A stretch of 55,999 nt of DNA from DATLFA01 sp039934635. Its GTDB lineage: Bacteria; Actinomycetota; Acidimicrobiia; Acidimicrobiales; WLNW01. The notes below the pieces were generated by a model. The model did no database searches. It was not told where the DNA came from and worked only from the letters and a program-made list of their open reading frames with translations. Positions 39,279 to 47,070 of this stretch are shown here, in pieces. Positions within the stretch are counted from its first letter, which is position 1; every line of letters begins with the position of its first letter. The stretch covers positions 1 through 55,999 of the forward strand of contig JBDTLT010000014.1 of NCBI GenBank assembly GCA_039934635.1, read 5' to 3'. The position numbers and the translations under genes are program-made.

Positions 39279-41008
39279 GCGGCGTCTTCTTCGGTGAGTT
39301 GCGAAGCAACGATCTCGGCGTAGGTGGGGCAGGTCTCGATGAGCTCGCGGTGCGTGCCCAGGCCAACCGCGTGACCGTCTTCGAGCACGAGGATCTGGTC
39401 GGCCCGCGAGATCGTCGAGACGCGTTGGCCGACGATCAACACCGCGGCGTCCGCGACGTGAGGGGCCAGCGCGGCGCGCAGCCGTGCGTCGGTCGCGAGA
39501 TCGAGCGCCGAGAAGGAATCGTCGAAGAGGTAGATCTCGGGCTTGTGTACCAATGCCCGCGCGATGGCGAGGCGCTGGCGCTGCCCGCCCGACACGTTGG
39601 TGCCGCCTTGGTTGATCGGCGTATCGAGGCCTTTCGACATCGCGCGTACGAAGTCGGCGGCCTGCGCGATCTCGAGCGCGTTCCACAGCTCTTCGTCGGT
39701 GGCGGCCGGGTCGCCGAAGCGCAAGTTGGTGGCGACCGTGCCCGAGAACAGGTAGGGCCGCTGCGGCACCAAGCCGATGCGGCGCCAGAGCACTTCGGGT
39801 GCGAGCTCGCGCACGTCGACACCGTCGACGAGCACCGTACCCGCGGTCGCGTCGAACAGTCGCGGCAAGAGGTGGAGCAGGGTGGTCTTGCCCGAGCCGG
39901 TGCTGCCGATGATCGCGGTCGTCTGCCCGGCGCGGGCCACGAGGGAGATGTCGCTCAACACGGGCTCTTCGGCGCCGGGATAGTGGAAGCTCACGTGGCG
40001 CAGCTCGAGAACGCCGCGCTGGGCCACCTCGGTCACCGGTTGGGCGGAGGGCACGACCGACGTATCGGTGTTGAGCACCTCGACAATGCGATCGGCACAG
40101 ACCGCCGCCCTCGGGATCATCATCACCACGAAGGTGGCCATCATCACCGACATGAGGATCTGCACGAGATAGGTGAGAAAGGCGACCAGTTCGCCGATTT
40201 GCATGTCACCGCTGTTGATGCGATTGGCACCGAGCCACACGGCGCCGACCATCGAGGTGTTGAGCACGAGCATGACGGTGGGGAACATGCGCGCCATGAG
40301 GCGCCCGGCGCGAAGCGAGGTTGCGGTGAGATCTGCGTTGGCCCGATCGAAGCGTTCGACCTCGTCGGGCTCGCGCACGAACGCGCGGACGACCCGGATG
40401 CCGATGATCTGTTCCCGCAAGATGCGGTTGACCGAATCGATCCGTACCTGCATCTCACGGAACTGGGGCACCATACGCACGACGACGACGCCCACCGCGA
40501 TGACGAGTGCCGGCACGCTGACGAGCAACATGGCCGACAAGCCCACGTCCTCGCGCAGCGCCATGAACACACCGCCGATCATCGTGAGCGGTGCGGCGAC
40601 GAGCATCGTGGCGCCCATGACAACGAGCATCTGCACCTGTTGCACGTCGTTGGTGATGCGCGTGATCAGTGACGACGGTCCGAATTGATTGACCTCGCGC
40701 GCGGAGTAGCCGGTCACTTGGTGAAAGAGGTTGTGGCGCACGTCGCGACCGAAGCCCATCGCCATGCGGGCGCCGAAGTAGACGGCGATCACCGCGAACA
40801 CGATCTGGATCAGTGTGACGCCGAGCATGATGAGGCCGGTGTGCCATATGTAATGACGATCGTTGCGGAGCACGCCCTTGTCGATGATGTGCGCGTTGAG
40901 GCTCGGCAGGTACAACGTGGCCGATGTCTGCACCAACTGCAGCAAGACGACCGCGACGAGCGCGCCGCGATAGTCGCGGAGGTGGGTGCGCAGCAATCGG
41001 ATCAGCAC
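39275..41008 (-). CDS. ABC exporter half-transporter with degenerate Walker B
   Basis: A 577-residue permease-ATPase. Six membrane helices (LVAVVLLQLVQTSATLYLPSL onward), then Walker A IGSTGSGKTT, signature NVSGGQRQ, and Walker B IYLFDDSFSALD, in which Asp replaces the catalytic Glu. This is the degenerate half of a TM287/TM288-like heterodimer, partnered by the next gene. GTG 41008 is chosen because GAGGAG lies 7 nt upstream; the reading frame extends further back to 41029, but that stretch contains the Shine-Dalgarno. Confidence 0.92.
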   Translation of the reverse strand: MLIRLLRTHLRDYRGALVAVVLLQLVQTSATLYLPSLNAHIIDKGVLRNDRHYIWHTGLIMLGVTLIQIVFAVIAVYFGARMAMGFGRDVRHNLFHQVTGYSAREVNQFGPSSLITRITNDVQQVQMLVVMGATMLVAAPLTMIGGVFMALREDVGLSAMLLVSVPALVIAVGVVVVRMVPQFREMQVRIDSVNRILREQIIGIRVVRAFVREPDEVERFDRANADLTATSLRAGRLMARMFPTVMLVLNTSMVGAVWLGANRINSGDMQIGELVAFLTYLVQILMSVMMATFVVMMIPRAAVCADRIVEVLNTDTSVVPSAQPVTEVAQRGVLELRHVSFHYPGAEEPVLSDISLVARAGQTTAIIGSTGSGKTTLLHLLPRLFDATAGTVLVDGVDVRELAPEVLWRRIGLVPQRPYLFSGTVATNLRFGDPAATDEELWNALEIAQAADFVRAMSKGLDTPINQGGTNVSGGQRQRLAIARALVHKPEIYLFDDSFSALDLATDARLRAALAPHVADAAVLIVGQRVSTISRADQILVLEDGHAVGLGTHRELIETCPTYAEIVASQLTEEDAA

Positions 41009-41113
41009 TGGTGGTCTCCTCGGGTGCACCGCTCAGCCGCGTCCCGTGAGCCGTAGGGTATGACGCTTTTCGCGGATTGTTGCGGTCTTTTGGCTTGGCA
41101 GTCGGCGAACACG

Positions 41114-41944
41114 TCAGCGCACGAGCCTCGGAAGCACGGCCGAGGCGGCCGCGATGGCGAGCACCACCGAGCCGAGAAGGATTCCCATGTCGGCGGGCAC
41201 ATTCGTATGGACTCCGAGCAACAGGCCACGCAGCGCGTTGACCTCGTAGGTGAGTGGGTTGCCGTGCGACACGACGCGCACCCATCGCGGCATGAGATCG
41301 ACCGGGTACAGCGCGTTCGATGCGAAGAACAGCGGCATGGTGATGGCCTGCCCGATGCCCATCAGACGATCGCGCGTCAACACGAGGCCGGCCAGTGTCA
41401 TCGAGAGCGCGGAGAAGAATGCGGCGCCCAACATCACGGTCACCGCGACGCAGGCGAGGCGCCACGGCGCGAGGTGGAAGGACACACCGAGCAAGAGCGA
41501 GAGAACGATCACGGCAATGGCCTGCGCGAACGCGCGGACGCCGGCCGCGAAGACCTTGCCCGTGACGAGCGCGGTACGCGGTGTGGGGGTGACCATCAAC
41601 TTCGCGAGGACGCCGGCATCTCGTTCCCATATGACCTGGATGCCGTAGAACACGGCGACGAACAGCGTGGACTGCGCCAAGATGCCGGGCGCGAGATAGT
41701 CCAGATACGGGATCGATCCGGTGGGGATGGCCCGCAAGTGGCTGAACGTCTTGCCGAAGATGATGAGCCACAGCGCCGGTTGTATGGCGCGCGTGATGAG
41801 TTCGGAGCGGTCGTGACTGAGCTTCTGCATCTCGACGACGCAGAACGTGACGATGCGCGTGGCGAACCAACGCGCGAATACGAGGGGTCCGGCGTGTTCG
41901 GCTTCAGCCGAGGCGACCGGCAGTGCGACGGGTGCTGCGGACAC
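41114..41944 (-). CDS. ABC-2 type permease (DrrB-like)
   Basis: A 276-residue protein with about six membrane helices: LWLIIFGKTFSHLRAIPTG, GILAQSTLFVAVFYGIQVIWERDAG, QAIAVIVLSLLLGVSF, VTVMLGAAFFSALSMTLAGLVL, ITMPLFFASNALYPVDLMP. The segment IWERDAGVLAKLMVTPTPR is typical of daunorubicin-resistance-type (DrrB) permeases. GTG 41944 is preferred because AAGGAGGTGA, a near-perfect anti-16S match, lies 8 nt upstream. The gene begins inside the ATPase gene (41-bp overlap). Confidence 0.9.
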   Translation of the reverse strand: MSAAPVALPVASAEAEHAGPLVFARWFATRIVTFCVVEMQKLSHDRSELITRAIQPALWLIIFGKTFSHLRAIPTGSIPYLDYLAPGILAQSTLFVAVFYGIQVIWERDAGVLAKLMVTPTPRTALVTGKVFAAGVRAFAQAIAVIVLSLLLGVSFHLAPWRLACVAVTVMLGAAFFSALSMTLAGLVLTRDRLMGIGQAITMPLFFASNALYPVDLMPRWVRVVSHGNPLTYEVNALRGLLLGVHTNVPADMGILLGSVVLAIAAASAVLPRLVR

Positions 41945-42770
41945 TGCGGAACTCACCTCCTTGGTCGGCGGCGAGCGCATCGCCGGTGTAGTGGCGGAAT
42001 ACGGCATCGAGGGTGGCGTCGGGGCCGAGGGTGGCCTTCAGCGCCGCCGGCGTGTCGACGGCACGGATCCGGCCGCGGTGCATCAGCGCGATGCGATCAC
42101 AAGTTGCGTCGGCTTCGTCCATGTAGTGCGTAGTGATGAGCACTGTCATGTTGCCGGACTCGCGTAACGACTCGACGCGCTCCCAGACGCTGTCGCGGCC
42201 CATCGGGTCGAGTCCGATCGTCGGCTCGTCGAGCACCAGTAGGCGGGGCCGGTTGATGAGTGCTTGCGCGAGTTCGAGACGCCGGATCATGCCGCCCGAA
42301 TAGGTGCCGGCAACTCGCTCGGCCGCTTCGGTCAACCCCATCGACTCGAGCGCCTCGTCGACGCGCAGACGTCGCTCACGCCTCGGCACGTCGAAGAGGC
42401 GGGCGAAGAGCGAGACATTCTCGCGACCGGTCAGCGCGGCATCGGCCGACAACTGTTGGGGCACGTAGCCGATGGCACGACGCGTCGCCATTGGTTGGCG
42501 GGCCACATCACGCCCGAAGACCGCGATCGAACCTTCGTCGGGGCGGGTCAGCGTCGTCAGCATGCGGATGGCGGTGGTCTTGCCCGCGCCGTTCGGGCCG
42601 AGGAGCCCGACGATCTCGCCTTCGCCTACTTCGAGGTCGATGCCGTCGACCGCGATGTTGTCGCCGAAGCGCTTGCGCACGCCGTCGAAGCGCACGGCGA
42701 GCGCAGAGTTCTTTGTCGCTTCGCTCTCGGCTTTTGTCGCTTCGCTCTCGGCTTTTGTCGCTTCGCTCAT
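41904..42770 (-). CDS. ABC transporter ATP-binding protein (DrrA-like)
   Basis: A 288-residue ATPase. Walker A GPNGAGKTT, Q-loop YVPQQLSAD, signature YSGGMIRRLELAQAL, Walker B LLVLDEPTIGLDP, H-loop ITTHYMDEAD, and a DrrA-type C-terminal extension. Residues 2-20 are a threefold repeat of SEATKAE encoded by tandem 21-bp units and are not part of the ABC fold. The ATG at 42770 overlaps the MarR stop (ATGA). With the permease it forms a drug-type exporter under MarR control. Confidence 0.93.
   Translation of the reverse strand: MSEATKAESEATKAESEATKNSALAVRFDGVRKRFGDNIAVDGIDLEVGEGEIVGLLGPNGAGKTTAIRMLTTLTRPDEGSIAVFGRDVARQPMATRRAIGYVPQQLSADAALTGRENVSLFARLFDVPRRERRLRVDEALESMGLTEAAERVAGTYSGGMIRRLELAQALINRPRLLVLDEPTIGLDPMGRDSVWERVESLRESGNMTVLITTHYMDEADATCDRIALMHRGRIRAVDTPAALKATLGPDATLDAVFRHYTGDALAADQGGEFRSVRSTRRTAGRLG
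42712..42770 (-). repeat. 21-bp tandem repeat at 5' end of the ABC ATPase gene
   Basis: Two full 21-bp copies (42712-42732 and 42733-42753) and a partial third (42754-42770) that ends at the ATG codon. Copies are identical apart from the start-codon end. They encode (SEATKAE)n. Replication slippage would change the N-terminus in steps of seven residues without a frameshift. Confidence 0.95.
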
Positions 42771-43261
42771 CGCTTGGCCTCCAAAACGAGTTCTTCCATG
42801 TTCTCGGTGAGACGGCGCAGCGGTGCGAGTGCCGCGTCGAGTGCCGCCCGCTCATCGTCGTCGAGCGTGTCGAGTGCTCGGGCGAGTACTTCGGCGCGGT
42901 GGCGGCGCCAGCGGCGCACGCGCGCCGCACCGGTTGTCGTGAGTTGCAAGCGGGCGGCGCGCCCGTCGGCAGGATCGGGCCGCCGCTCGAGCAGGCCCGC
43001 GTCGACCAGTCGGCCGACGAGCGTGCTGACCGTGTTCGGCGCGAGTTGCAGGGCCTGCGCGGCGTCGCCCACACCGGTGCCCTTGGAGCGACCCACGAAC
43101 GCCAGCAACTCGGCCTCGGAAGGTGGGAGCACGTCGCCGGAGAAGCTCTGGCGCACTACCCGCCGGGTGACCCGGCGAAAACCGAACACGGCATCGGCGA
43201 GTTCCACGCCCAACGAGGAGAGACCGGCCGCAGGGTCTGAGTCCGAAATAATCTCTGTCAC
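42767..43261 (-). CDS. MarR-family transcriptional regulator
   Basis: A 164-residue winged-helix protein: LPPSEAELLAFVGRSKGTGVGDAAQALQLAPNTVSTLVGRLVDAGLLERRPDPADGRAARLQLTTTG is the MarR DNA-binding core, with the DxRxxxxxLT wing. It is probably a repressor of the efflux genes that follow it directly (ATGA overlap). GTG 43261 is used; TAAAGT (43273-43268) ends 6 nt upstream, so the message appears leaderless, and a palindrome covering that box is the likely operator. Confidence 0.92.
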   Translation of the reverse strand: MTEIISDSDPAAGLSSLGVELADAVFGFRRVTRRVVRQSFSGDVLPPSEAELLAFVGRSKGTGVGDAAQALQLAPNTVSTLVGRLVDAGLLERRPDPADGRAARLQLTTTGAARVRRWRRHRAEVLARALDTLDDDERAALDAALAPLRRLTENMEELVLEAKR

Positions 43262-43267
43262 AGATGT

Positions 43268-43289
43268 ACTTTAGCTCTGCTACAGAGCT
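43268..43289 (-). promoter_or_regulatory. marR operator palindrome overlapping leaderless -10
   Basis: AGCTCTG (43273-43279), CTA, CAGAGCT (43283-43289) is a perfect 7-3-7 palindrome. Minus-strand TAAAGT (43273-43268) abuts it and would be the -10, with the GTG 6 nt later. A second short palindrome, TCTGTCACAGA, spans the start codon. The arrangement suggests that MarR represses its own operon. Confidence 0.65.
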
Positions 43290-43290
43290 T

Positions 43291-43962
43291 TTACTCCAGT
43301 GCTCCCCGGATGGCTACATCACGCATTCGCGGGGTCCGATCAGCAAGGCGCAGATGCAACGCGATCCCGCCGCTGGTGATCGCCGCCCAGACGCACCACA
43401 GTGAGATGAATCCCTCCTGATCCATCCACGAGAGAAAGAAGGCCGCTACGAGATTCGACGCGCCGAACCAGCGCACGTGTCGGTGGTGCGAGATCAGCAA
43501 CGAGCCGGTGGTCGCGAGGATGTAGAGCGCGACCAGAAGGCTGCCGTGCCACAAGTCGGCGCGATAGGCGATGCGGTGGCCGTCGATGCTCGCCTCGATC
43601 GGTCCTCGGACGACGGCATACATCAACATCGCGCCTACCGCGATGCCGATCGCCCCGAACACCGCGACCCGCCGTCGGTTTGCCTCGGGCTCGAGCGCGC
43701 CGACCGCGATCGGGATGAGTATCGGGAGCGCACCGAACGCGACGGCGAGGTAGAGCCACATCGCGCTGCGCCACACCGAGTCGGGGAGGTGGCCCTGCAA
43801 TCCCCACCATACGACTGCTTCCGTGAGTTGATGACCGGCCAGCAGGATCGGCAGTGCGGCGAGAGCCTTTTCGGCCGGTCGGCCTACGTGGCGCAGCGCG
43901 TCGATCCCGATCGCTCCGACGGCGAATCCCGCGACGAGGTCTGCCTCCACCGAGAAGCACAT
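43291..43962 (-). CDS. DUF6629-like integral membrane protein
   Basis: A 223-residue membrane protein with about seven hydrophobic segments, starting MCFSVEADLVAGFAVGAIGIDALRHV, the characteristic MCFS beginning of the DUF6629 group. A conserved-looking HQLTEAVVWWGLQG lies in the second helix region. Function is unknown. It ends 29 bp before the marR start on the same strand, so the marR promoter region sits directly after its stop. Confidence 0.8.
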   Translation of the reverse strand: MCFSVEADLVAGFAVGAIGIDALRHVGRPAEKALAALPILLAGHQLTEAVVWWGLQGHLPDSVWRSAMWLYLAVAFGALPILIPIAVGALEPEANRRRVAVFGAIGIAVGAMLMYAVVRGPIEASIDGHRIAYRADLWHGSLLVALYILATTGSLLISHHRHVRWFGASNLVAAFFLSWMDQEGFISLWCVWAAITSGGIALHLRLADRTPRMRDVAIRGALE

Positions 43963-44000
43963 CGACTACGCCCGAACCTCCGCCCCTCGGCCATCCGCAT

Positions 44001-44050
44001 GTTCTGTTGGCGTTCTACAGGCGTCGACACCAGTAAAACGCCAACAGAAC
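44001..44050. terminator. long hairpin downstream of the small-protein/two-component operon
   Basis: GTTCTGTTGGCGTTCTAC (44001-44018) pairs with GTAAAACGCCAACAGAAC (44033-44050) with one mismatch around a 14-nt loop. It lies 33 bp after the stop of the minus-strand gene at 44084 and 38 bp before the start of the DUF6629 gene. No T-run follows. Arm length, loop size and the GTTCT...AGAAC ends match the hairpin at 13480-13532. Confidence 0.75.
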
Positions 44051-44083
44051 GGGGAATCTGGGCGCGGGGCCGAAAGTTACCGT

Positions 44084-44506
44084 TCAGCTGCCGTGGCTCT
44101 TGGTGCTCGCCTTGGCGCGGGGGGCCACGGCCGCGGCCGGCGCGGGCGATTTCGCCGCCGAAGGCGCGGTCGCCGACGGCGCAGTCACGGTGGGCGCACC
44201 GGTCGTTGACCGCGCGGTCGTCGCCGGCGCCGTGGCCGGTGCGACGAGGGGCGTTTGCCCGGCCGACACGGTCAGCGTGGCGTCGGGCGGGGTGGAGTTG
44301 GCCATTGCGGCGGTCAGCACGATCGCGGCGCTGGCGCTCACACCGAGGACGAGGATGCGTCCACCGGCCGCCGCGTGGCGCCGGCGCCGGCGCGTCGTGT
44401 CCGCCGCGGCGGCGGGCATTGCGGGTGCGCCGACCGTGGCACCGTTGCGGCGCGCCATCAGCGCGGCGACGCGCGCGTCGCGGTCGTTCGCTCTGGCGTC
44501 AGTCAT
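44084..44506 (-). CDS. small single-pass membrane protein with Ala/Pro/Thr-rich exterior
   Basis: A 140-residue protein. An N-terminal cytoplasmic part (MTDARANDRDARVAALMARR) ends in an Arg-rich stop (TTRRRRRHAAAGG), followed by one membrane helix (ILVLGVSASAAIVLTAAMA), then about 65 residues of Ala/Pro/Thr/Ser-rich low complexity, likely outside the cell. ATG 44506 overlaps the previous gene stop by 8 nt. No domain is recognised. It lies downstream of the histidine kinase operon and may be part of the same response. Confidence 0.6.
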   Translation of the reverse strand: MTDARANDRDARVAALMARRNGATVGAPAMPAAAADTTRRRRRHAAAGGRILVLGVSASAAIVLTAAMANSTPPDATLTVSAGQTPLVAPATAPATTARSTTGAPTVTAPSATAPSAAKSPAPAAAVAPRAKASTKSHGS

Positions 44507-44843
44507 CGTCGCCGTCCCGGCCGTGCCGGCGATCGCCATCGTGGTCGTCGCCGATGTCGTCGACGCTGTCATGTCCGCTGTCGTCGGTCGGCCTCGCCGT
44601 CACCGCGGCTGAGGCGGGCGCGGTGACGGCCGCAGTGGCTGCGGGGCGGGCGGCGGTCGGGGGCGGGGTGACCGAGCTCGATGGATTCGCGCCTACGTCG
44701 GTGGGCTGGATCGCAGTGGTGTCCAGGTTGCCGACGTTGTCGTCGCGTCCGTCGAACACACCATTGGCGGCGTAGGCCACCGCGCCGGTCAGCATCAACG
44801 CCGAGATGATCGTGGCGGCGAGTAGGAACTTCTTGCGTTGCAT
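44499..44843 (-). CDS. small secreted or anchored protein, unknown function
   Basis: A 114-residue protein with an N-terminal signal-like segment (MQRKKFLLAATIISALMLTGAVAYAANG), then a short acidic stretch, a Thr/Ala/Pro-rich middle and a C-terminal Asp/His/Arg-rich tail (DDSGHDSVDDIGDDHDG). The Asp/His tail suggests metal or cation binding outside the cell. ATG 44843 has GGAG about 6 nt upstream. It begins 105 bp after the histidine kinase stop and overlaps the next small gene. Confidence 0.6.
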   Translation of the reverse strand: MQRKKFLLAATIISALMLTGAVAYAANGVFDGRDDNVGNLDTTAIQPTDVGANPSSSVTPPPTAARPAATAAVTAPASAAVTARPTDDSGHDSVDDIGDDHDGDRRHGRDGDDD

Positions 44844-44948
44844 GTCATCTCCGTCGTGGGGGATGCACTGAAGGTACGAAACCTCGGGCAAGGCCCCGCG
44901 GTGCGTTTGGTTAGCGCCAGGTAAAGGATGCGACTCGTCGCGGCCCGA

Positions 44949-46334
44949 TCAGGCCCCGGACGGGTGACTGGTGGCGCGGAGGTTGACCACGGCGTCGATC
45001 CCACCGGCGTCGCTCGGCCGTAGTTCGGCTCGGCCTCCGCAGGTCGCCGCCAGCTGCGCCACGATCGCGAGACCGAGGCCCGTGCCGCCAGGGTTTGCTG
45101 CAGGGCCGCGCCAGAAGCGATCGAACGCATGGCCGCGCTGTTCGGCGCTCAGGCCCGGTCCCTGATCGATGACGTGGACCTCGACCGATGAGCCAAGCGC
45201 TCGTATTGCGATCTCCACCGACGACCCGGCCGGCGCGACGTCGAGCGCGTTGTCGATCAGGTTGTCGAGCATCTGGTCCAACGCGCCGCGGGCGGCCGAG
45301 ACCCACGCGCCCTTTGGTGCGGTGAGGTCGAGCCGAATGCCGGCTTCGGACGCGACCGGCTCCCAGGCTTGGTGCCGATCGGTGGCGACGCGTGCGGCAT
45401 CGACGGGTTCGCAGACGACGGTGGTGGCGGCCGATCGGGTCAGCGCCAACAAGGCTTCGCTGATGCGACCGAGTCGTGCGGTCTCCGCGCGCGCCGATGC
45501 GAGCGCGGGTTGAAGGCTCGAAGGTGCGGCCGACTCGATGTTCTCGAGTTGCAGGCGCAGCGCAGCGAGGGGCGTGCGCAGTTGGTGCGACGCGTCACCC
45601 ACGAATGCTTGTTGTGCGTTCATCATCTCTTGCAGGCGGGCCGCGGTGTCGTTGAAGATCGAGGCCAGTTCGCGCAGCTCCGGCGCTCCGTCGTCGGTTG
45701 GCGCGCGAGCGTCGAGATCGCCGGCGGCGATCCTGCGGGCGGCTTCCTTCAGGCGGTCGACCGGGCGGGTCACGAGGCCGGCAAGCGCGAAGCCGACGCC
45801 GATCACGACGACGATGCCGATCGCCGACAGCGCAAGGAGGCCGAGCCAAACTGCGCGCACGCGGGCATCGAGGGTCGAGCTCGGGTACGTGATGCGCACC
45901 GCACCGTGAACGATGCCGCTCGACGCAACGGGTATGGCGACAAAGAGCAGCTCGGTGTCGAGTGTCTCCGATCGCCGTGAACCCTCGGCGCGGCCGCCGC
46001 TGATCGCAGTGACGATCTCGGGCCTACTCGTGAAGTCGACTCCGAACACGCCCGGAAAATCAGAGTCGGCAACGCTTTTTCCGCGCGCATCGACAACGAC
46101 GATGCGCCCGCCCGGTTCGCGCGCGTAGGTCGCCAGCAAACCATCGATCGGCGGATGAATCCCCTGTTCGAGCGCGTCCTCGGAGAGGTTGGCGACCACC
46201 GTGGCGTCGTGTTCGATATCGCGCAACAGCCGGTCGCGCTCGCGCGAGGAGAACGTGCGGCCGAGTGGATAGGTCAGCACGAGCAACGTGACGAGGGTGA
46301 TCGTCAGATAGCTCGCCACGAGGCGCCGCCTCAT
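44949..46334 (-). CDS. sensor histidine kinase
   Basis: A 461-residue membrane kinase. Helix 1 at 7-25, extracellular sensor region at about 26-160 (with VVDARGKSVADSDFPGV, a dCache/PAS-like pattern), helix 2 at 163-188, HAMP domain at 188-240 (TRPVDRLKEAARRIAAGDLDAR), dimerisation box with H250 (FVGDASHQLRTPLAAL), then the ATPase with N-box DNLIDNALDVAP, G1 DQGPGL, F-box FDRFWRG and G2 GGTGLGLAI. ATG 46334 overlaps the response regulator stop (ATGA). The signal is unknown; the two small extracytoplasmic proteins next to it may be its targets or accessory factors. Confidence 0.92.
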   Translation of the reverse strand: MRRRLVASYLTITLVTLLVLTYPLGRTFSSRERDRLLRDIEHDATVVANLSEDALEQGIHPPIDGLLATYAREPGGRIVVVDARGKSVADSDFPGVFGVDFTSRPEIVTAISGGRAEGSRRSETLDTELLFVAIPVASSGIVHGAVRITYPSSTLDARVRAVWLGLLALSAIGIVVVIGVGFALAGLVTRPVDRLKEAARRIAAGDLDARAPTDDGAPELRELASIFNDTAARLQEMMNAQQAFVGDASHQLRTPLAALRLQLENIESAAPSSLQPALASARAETARLGRISEALLALTRSAATTVVCEPVDAARVATDRHQAWEPVASEAGIRLDLTAPKGAWVSAARGALDQMLDNLIDNALDVAPAGSSVEIAIRALGSSVEVHVIDQGPGLSAEQRGHAFDRFWRGPAANPGGTGLGLAIVAQLAATCGGRAELRPSDAGGIDAVVNLRATSHPSGA

Positions 46335-46996
46335 TCAGTGACCTCCAGGCGGTAGCCCACCCCTCGGATCGTCGCGATCCACTCGGGGTGGCCGAGCTTG
46401 CGCCGCAACGCGGAGATATGGACATCCAACGTCTTCGTAGGACCGAACCAATGGGGGTCCCACACCTGGTCGACGATGTCCTCGCGCGTGCGGACCGCGC
46501 CCGGTCGTTGCGCGAGCATGGTCAGCAGTTCGTACTCCTTCGGGGTCAGCTCGACCTCGACTCCGTCGACCTGCACGCGGTGCGCATCGAGATCGATGCG
46601 CAGCGGGCCCAGCTGTTGGATCGTGGGTGGCGCGGCGGCCGACCCGGCGCGCCGAATGACGGCGCCGATGCGGGCGACCAGTTCACGAAAGCCGAACGGC
46701 TTGACCAGGTAGTCGTCCGCGCCGAGCTCGAGCAGCAGGACGCGATCGATCTCGTCGCCGCGCGCGGTGACGACGATGATCGGCACCGTGGTGACCGCGC
46801 GGATTTCTCGGCAGGCATCCTTCCCGTCGATGTCGGGCAGGCCGAGATCGAGGAGCACGAGGTCGACACCCGGCGCAAGCTCGATCGCTTGCCGGCCACT
46901 GGTCGTGTGCTCCACCTCGAACCCGTGGCGCTCGAGTCCTTCGCGAAGTGACGCCGCGATGCTCGGGTCGTCTTCCACGATCAGCAGTCGCGTCAT
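46331..46996 (-). CDS. OmpR/PhoB-type response regulator
   Basis: A 221-residue protein. Receiver domain with the phosphoacceptor D50 (LVLLDLGLPDIDG), T/S switch VVTARG and Lys in DDYLVKPFGF. The winged helix at 125-221 contains LTPKEYELLTMLAQRPGAVRTREDIVDQVW and TLDVHISALRRKLG. It is partner of the overlapping histidine kinase gene. It is divergent from the extradiol dioxygenase gene. Confidence 0.94.
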   Translation of the reverse strand: MTRLLIVEDDPSIAASLREGLERHGFEVEHTTSGRQAIELAPGVDLVLLDLGLPDIDGKDACREIRAVTTVPIIVVTARGDEIDRVLLLELGADDYLVKPFGFRELVARIGAVIRRAGSAAAPPTIQQLGPLRIDLDAHRVQVDGVEVELTPKEYELLTMLAQRPGAVRTREDIVDQVWDPHWFGPTKTLDVHISALRRKLGHPEWIATIRGVGYRLEVTE

Positions 46997-47070
46997 TCAC
47001 ACAGCCTCGCACGCCAGTTCACCGGCCGGTGTCCGGTAACGTCCGTGTTCGATTTCTGCGGAGGCGAATG

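Noticed and set aside
36990..39323. Plus-strand open frame of 777 codons opposite the SDR and ABC genes
   Set aside because: It spans two unrelated minus-strand genes with complete domains. Composition is Arg/His/Asp-rich without any fold signature.
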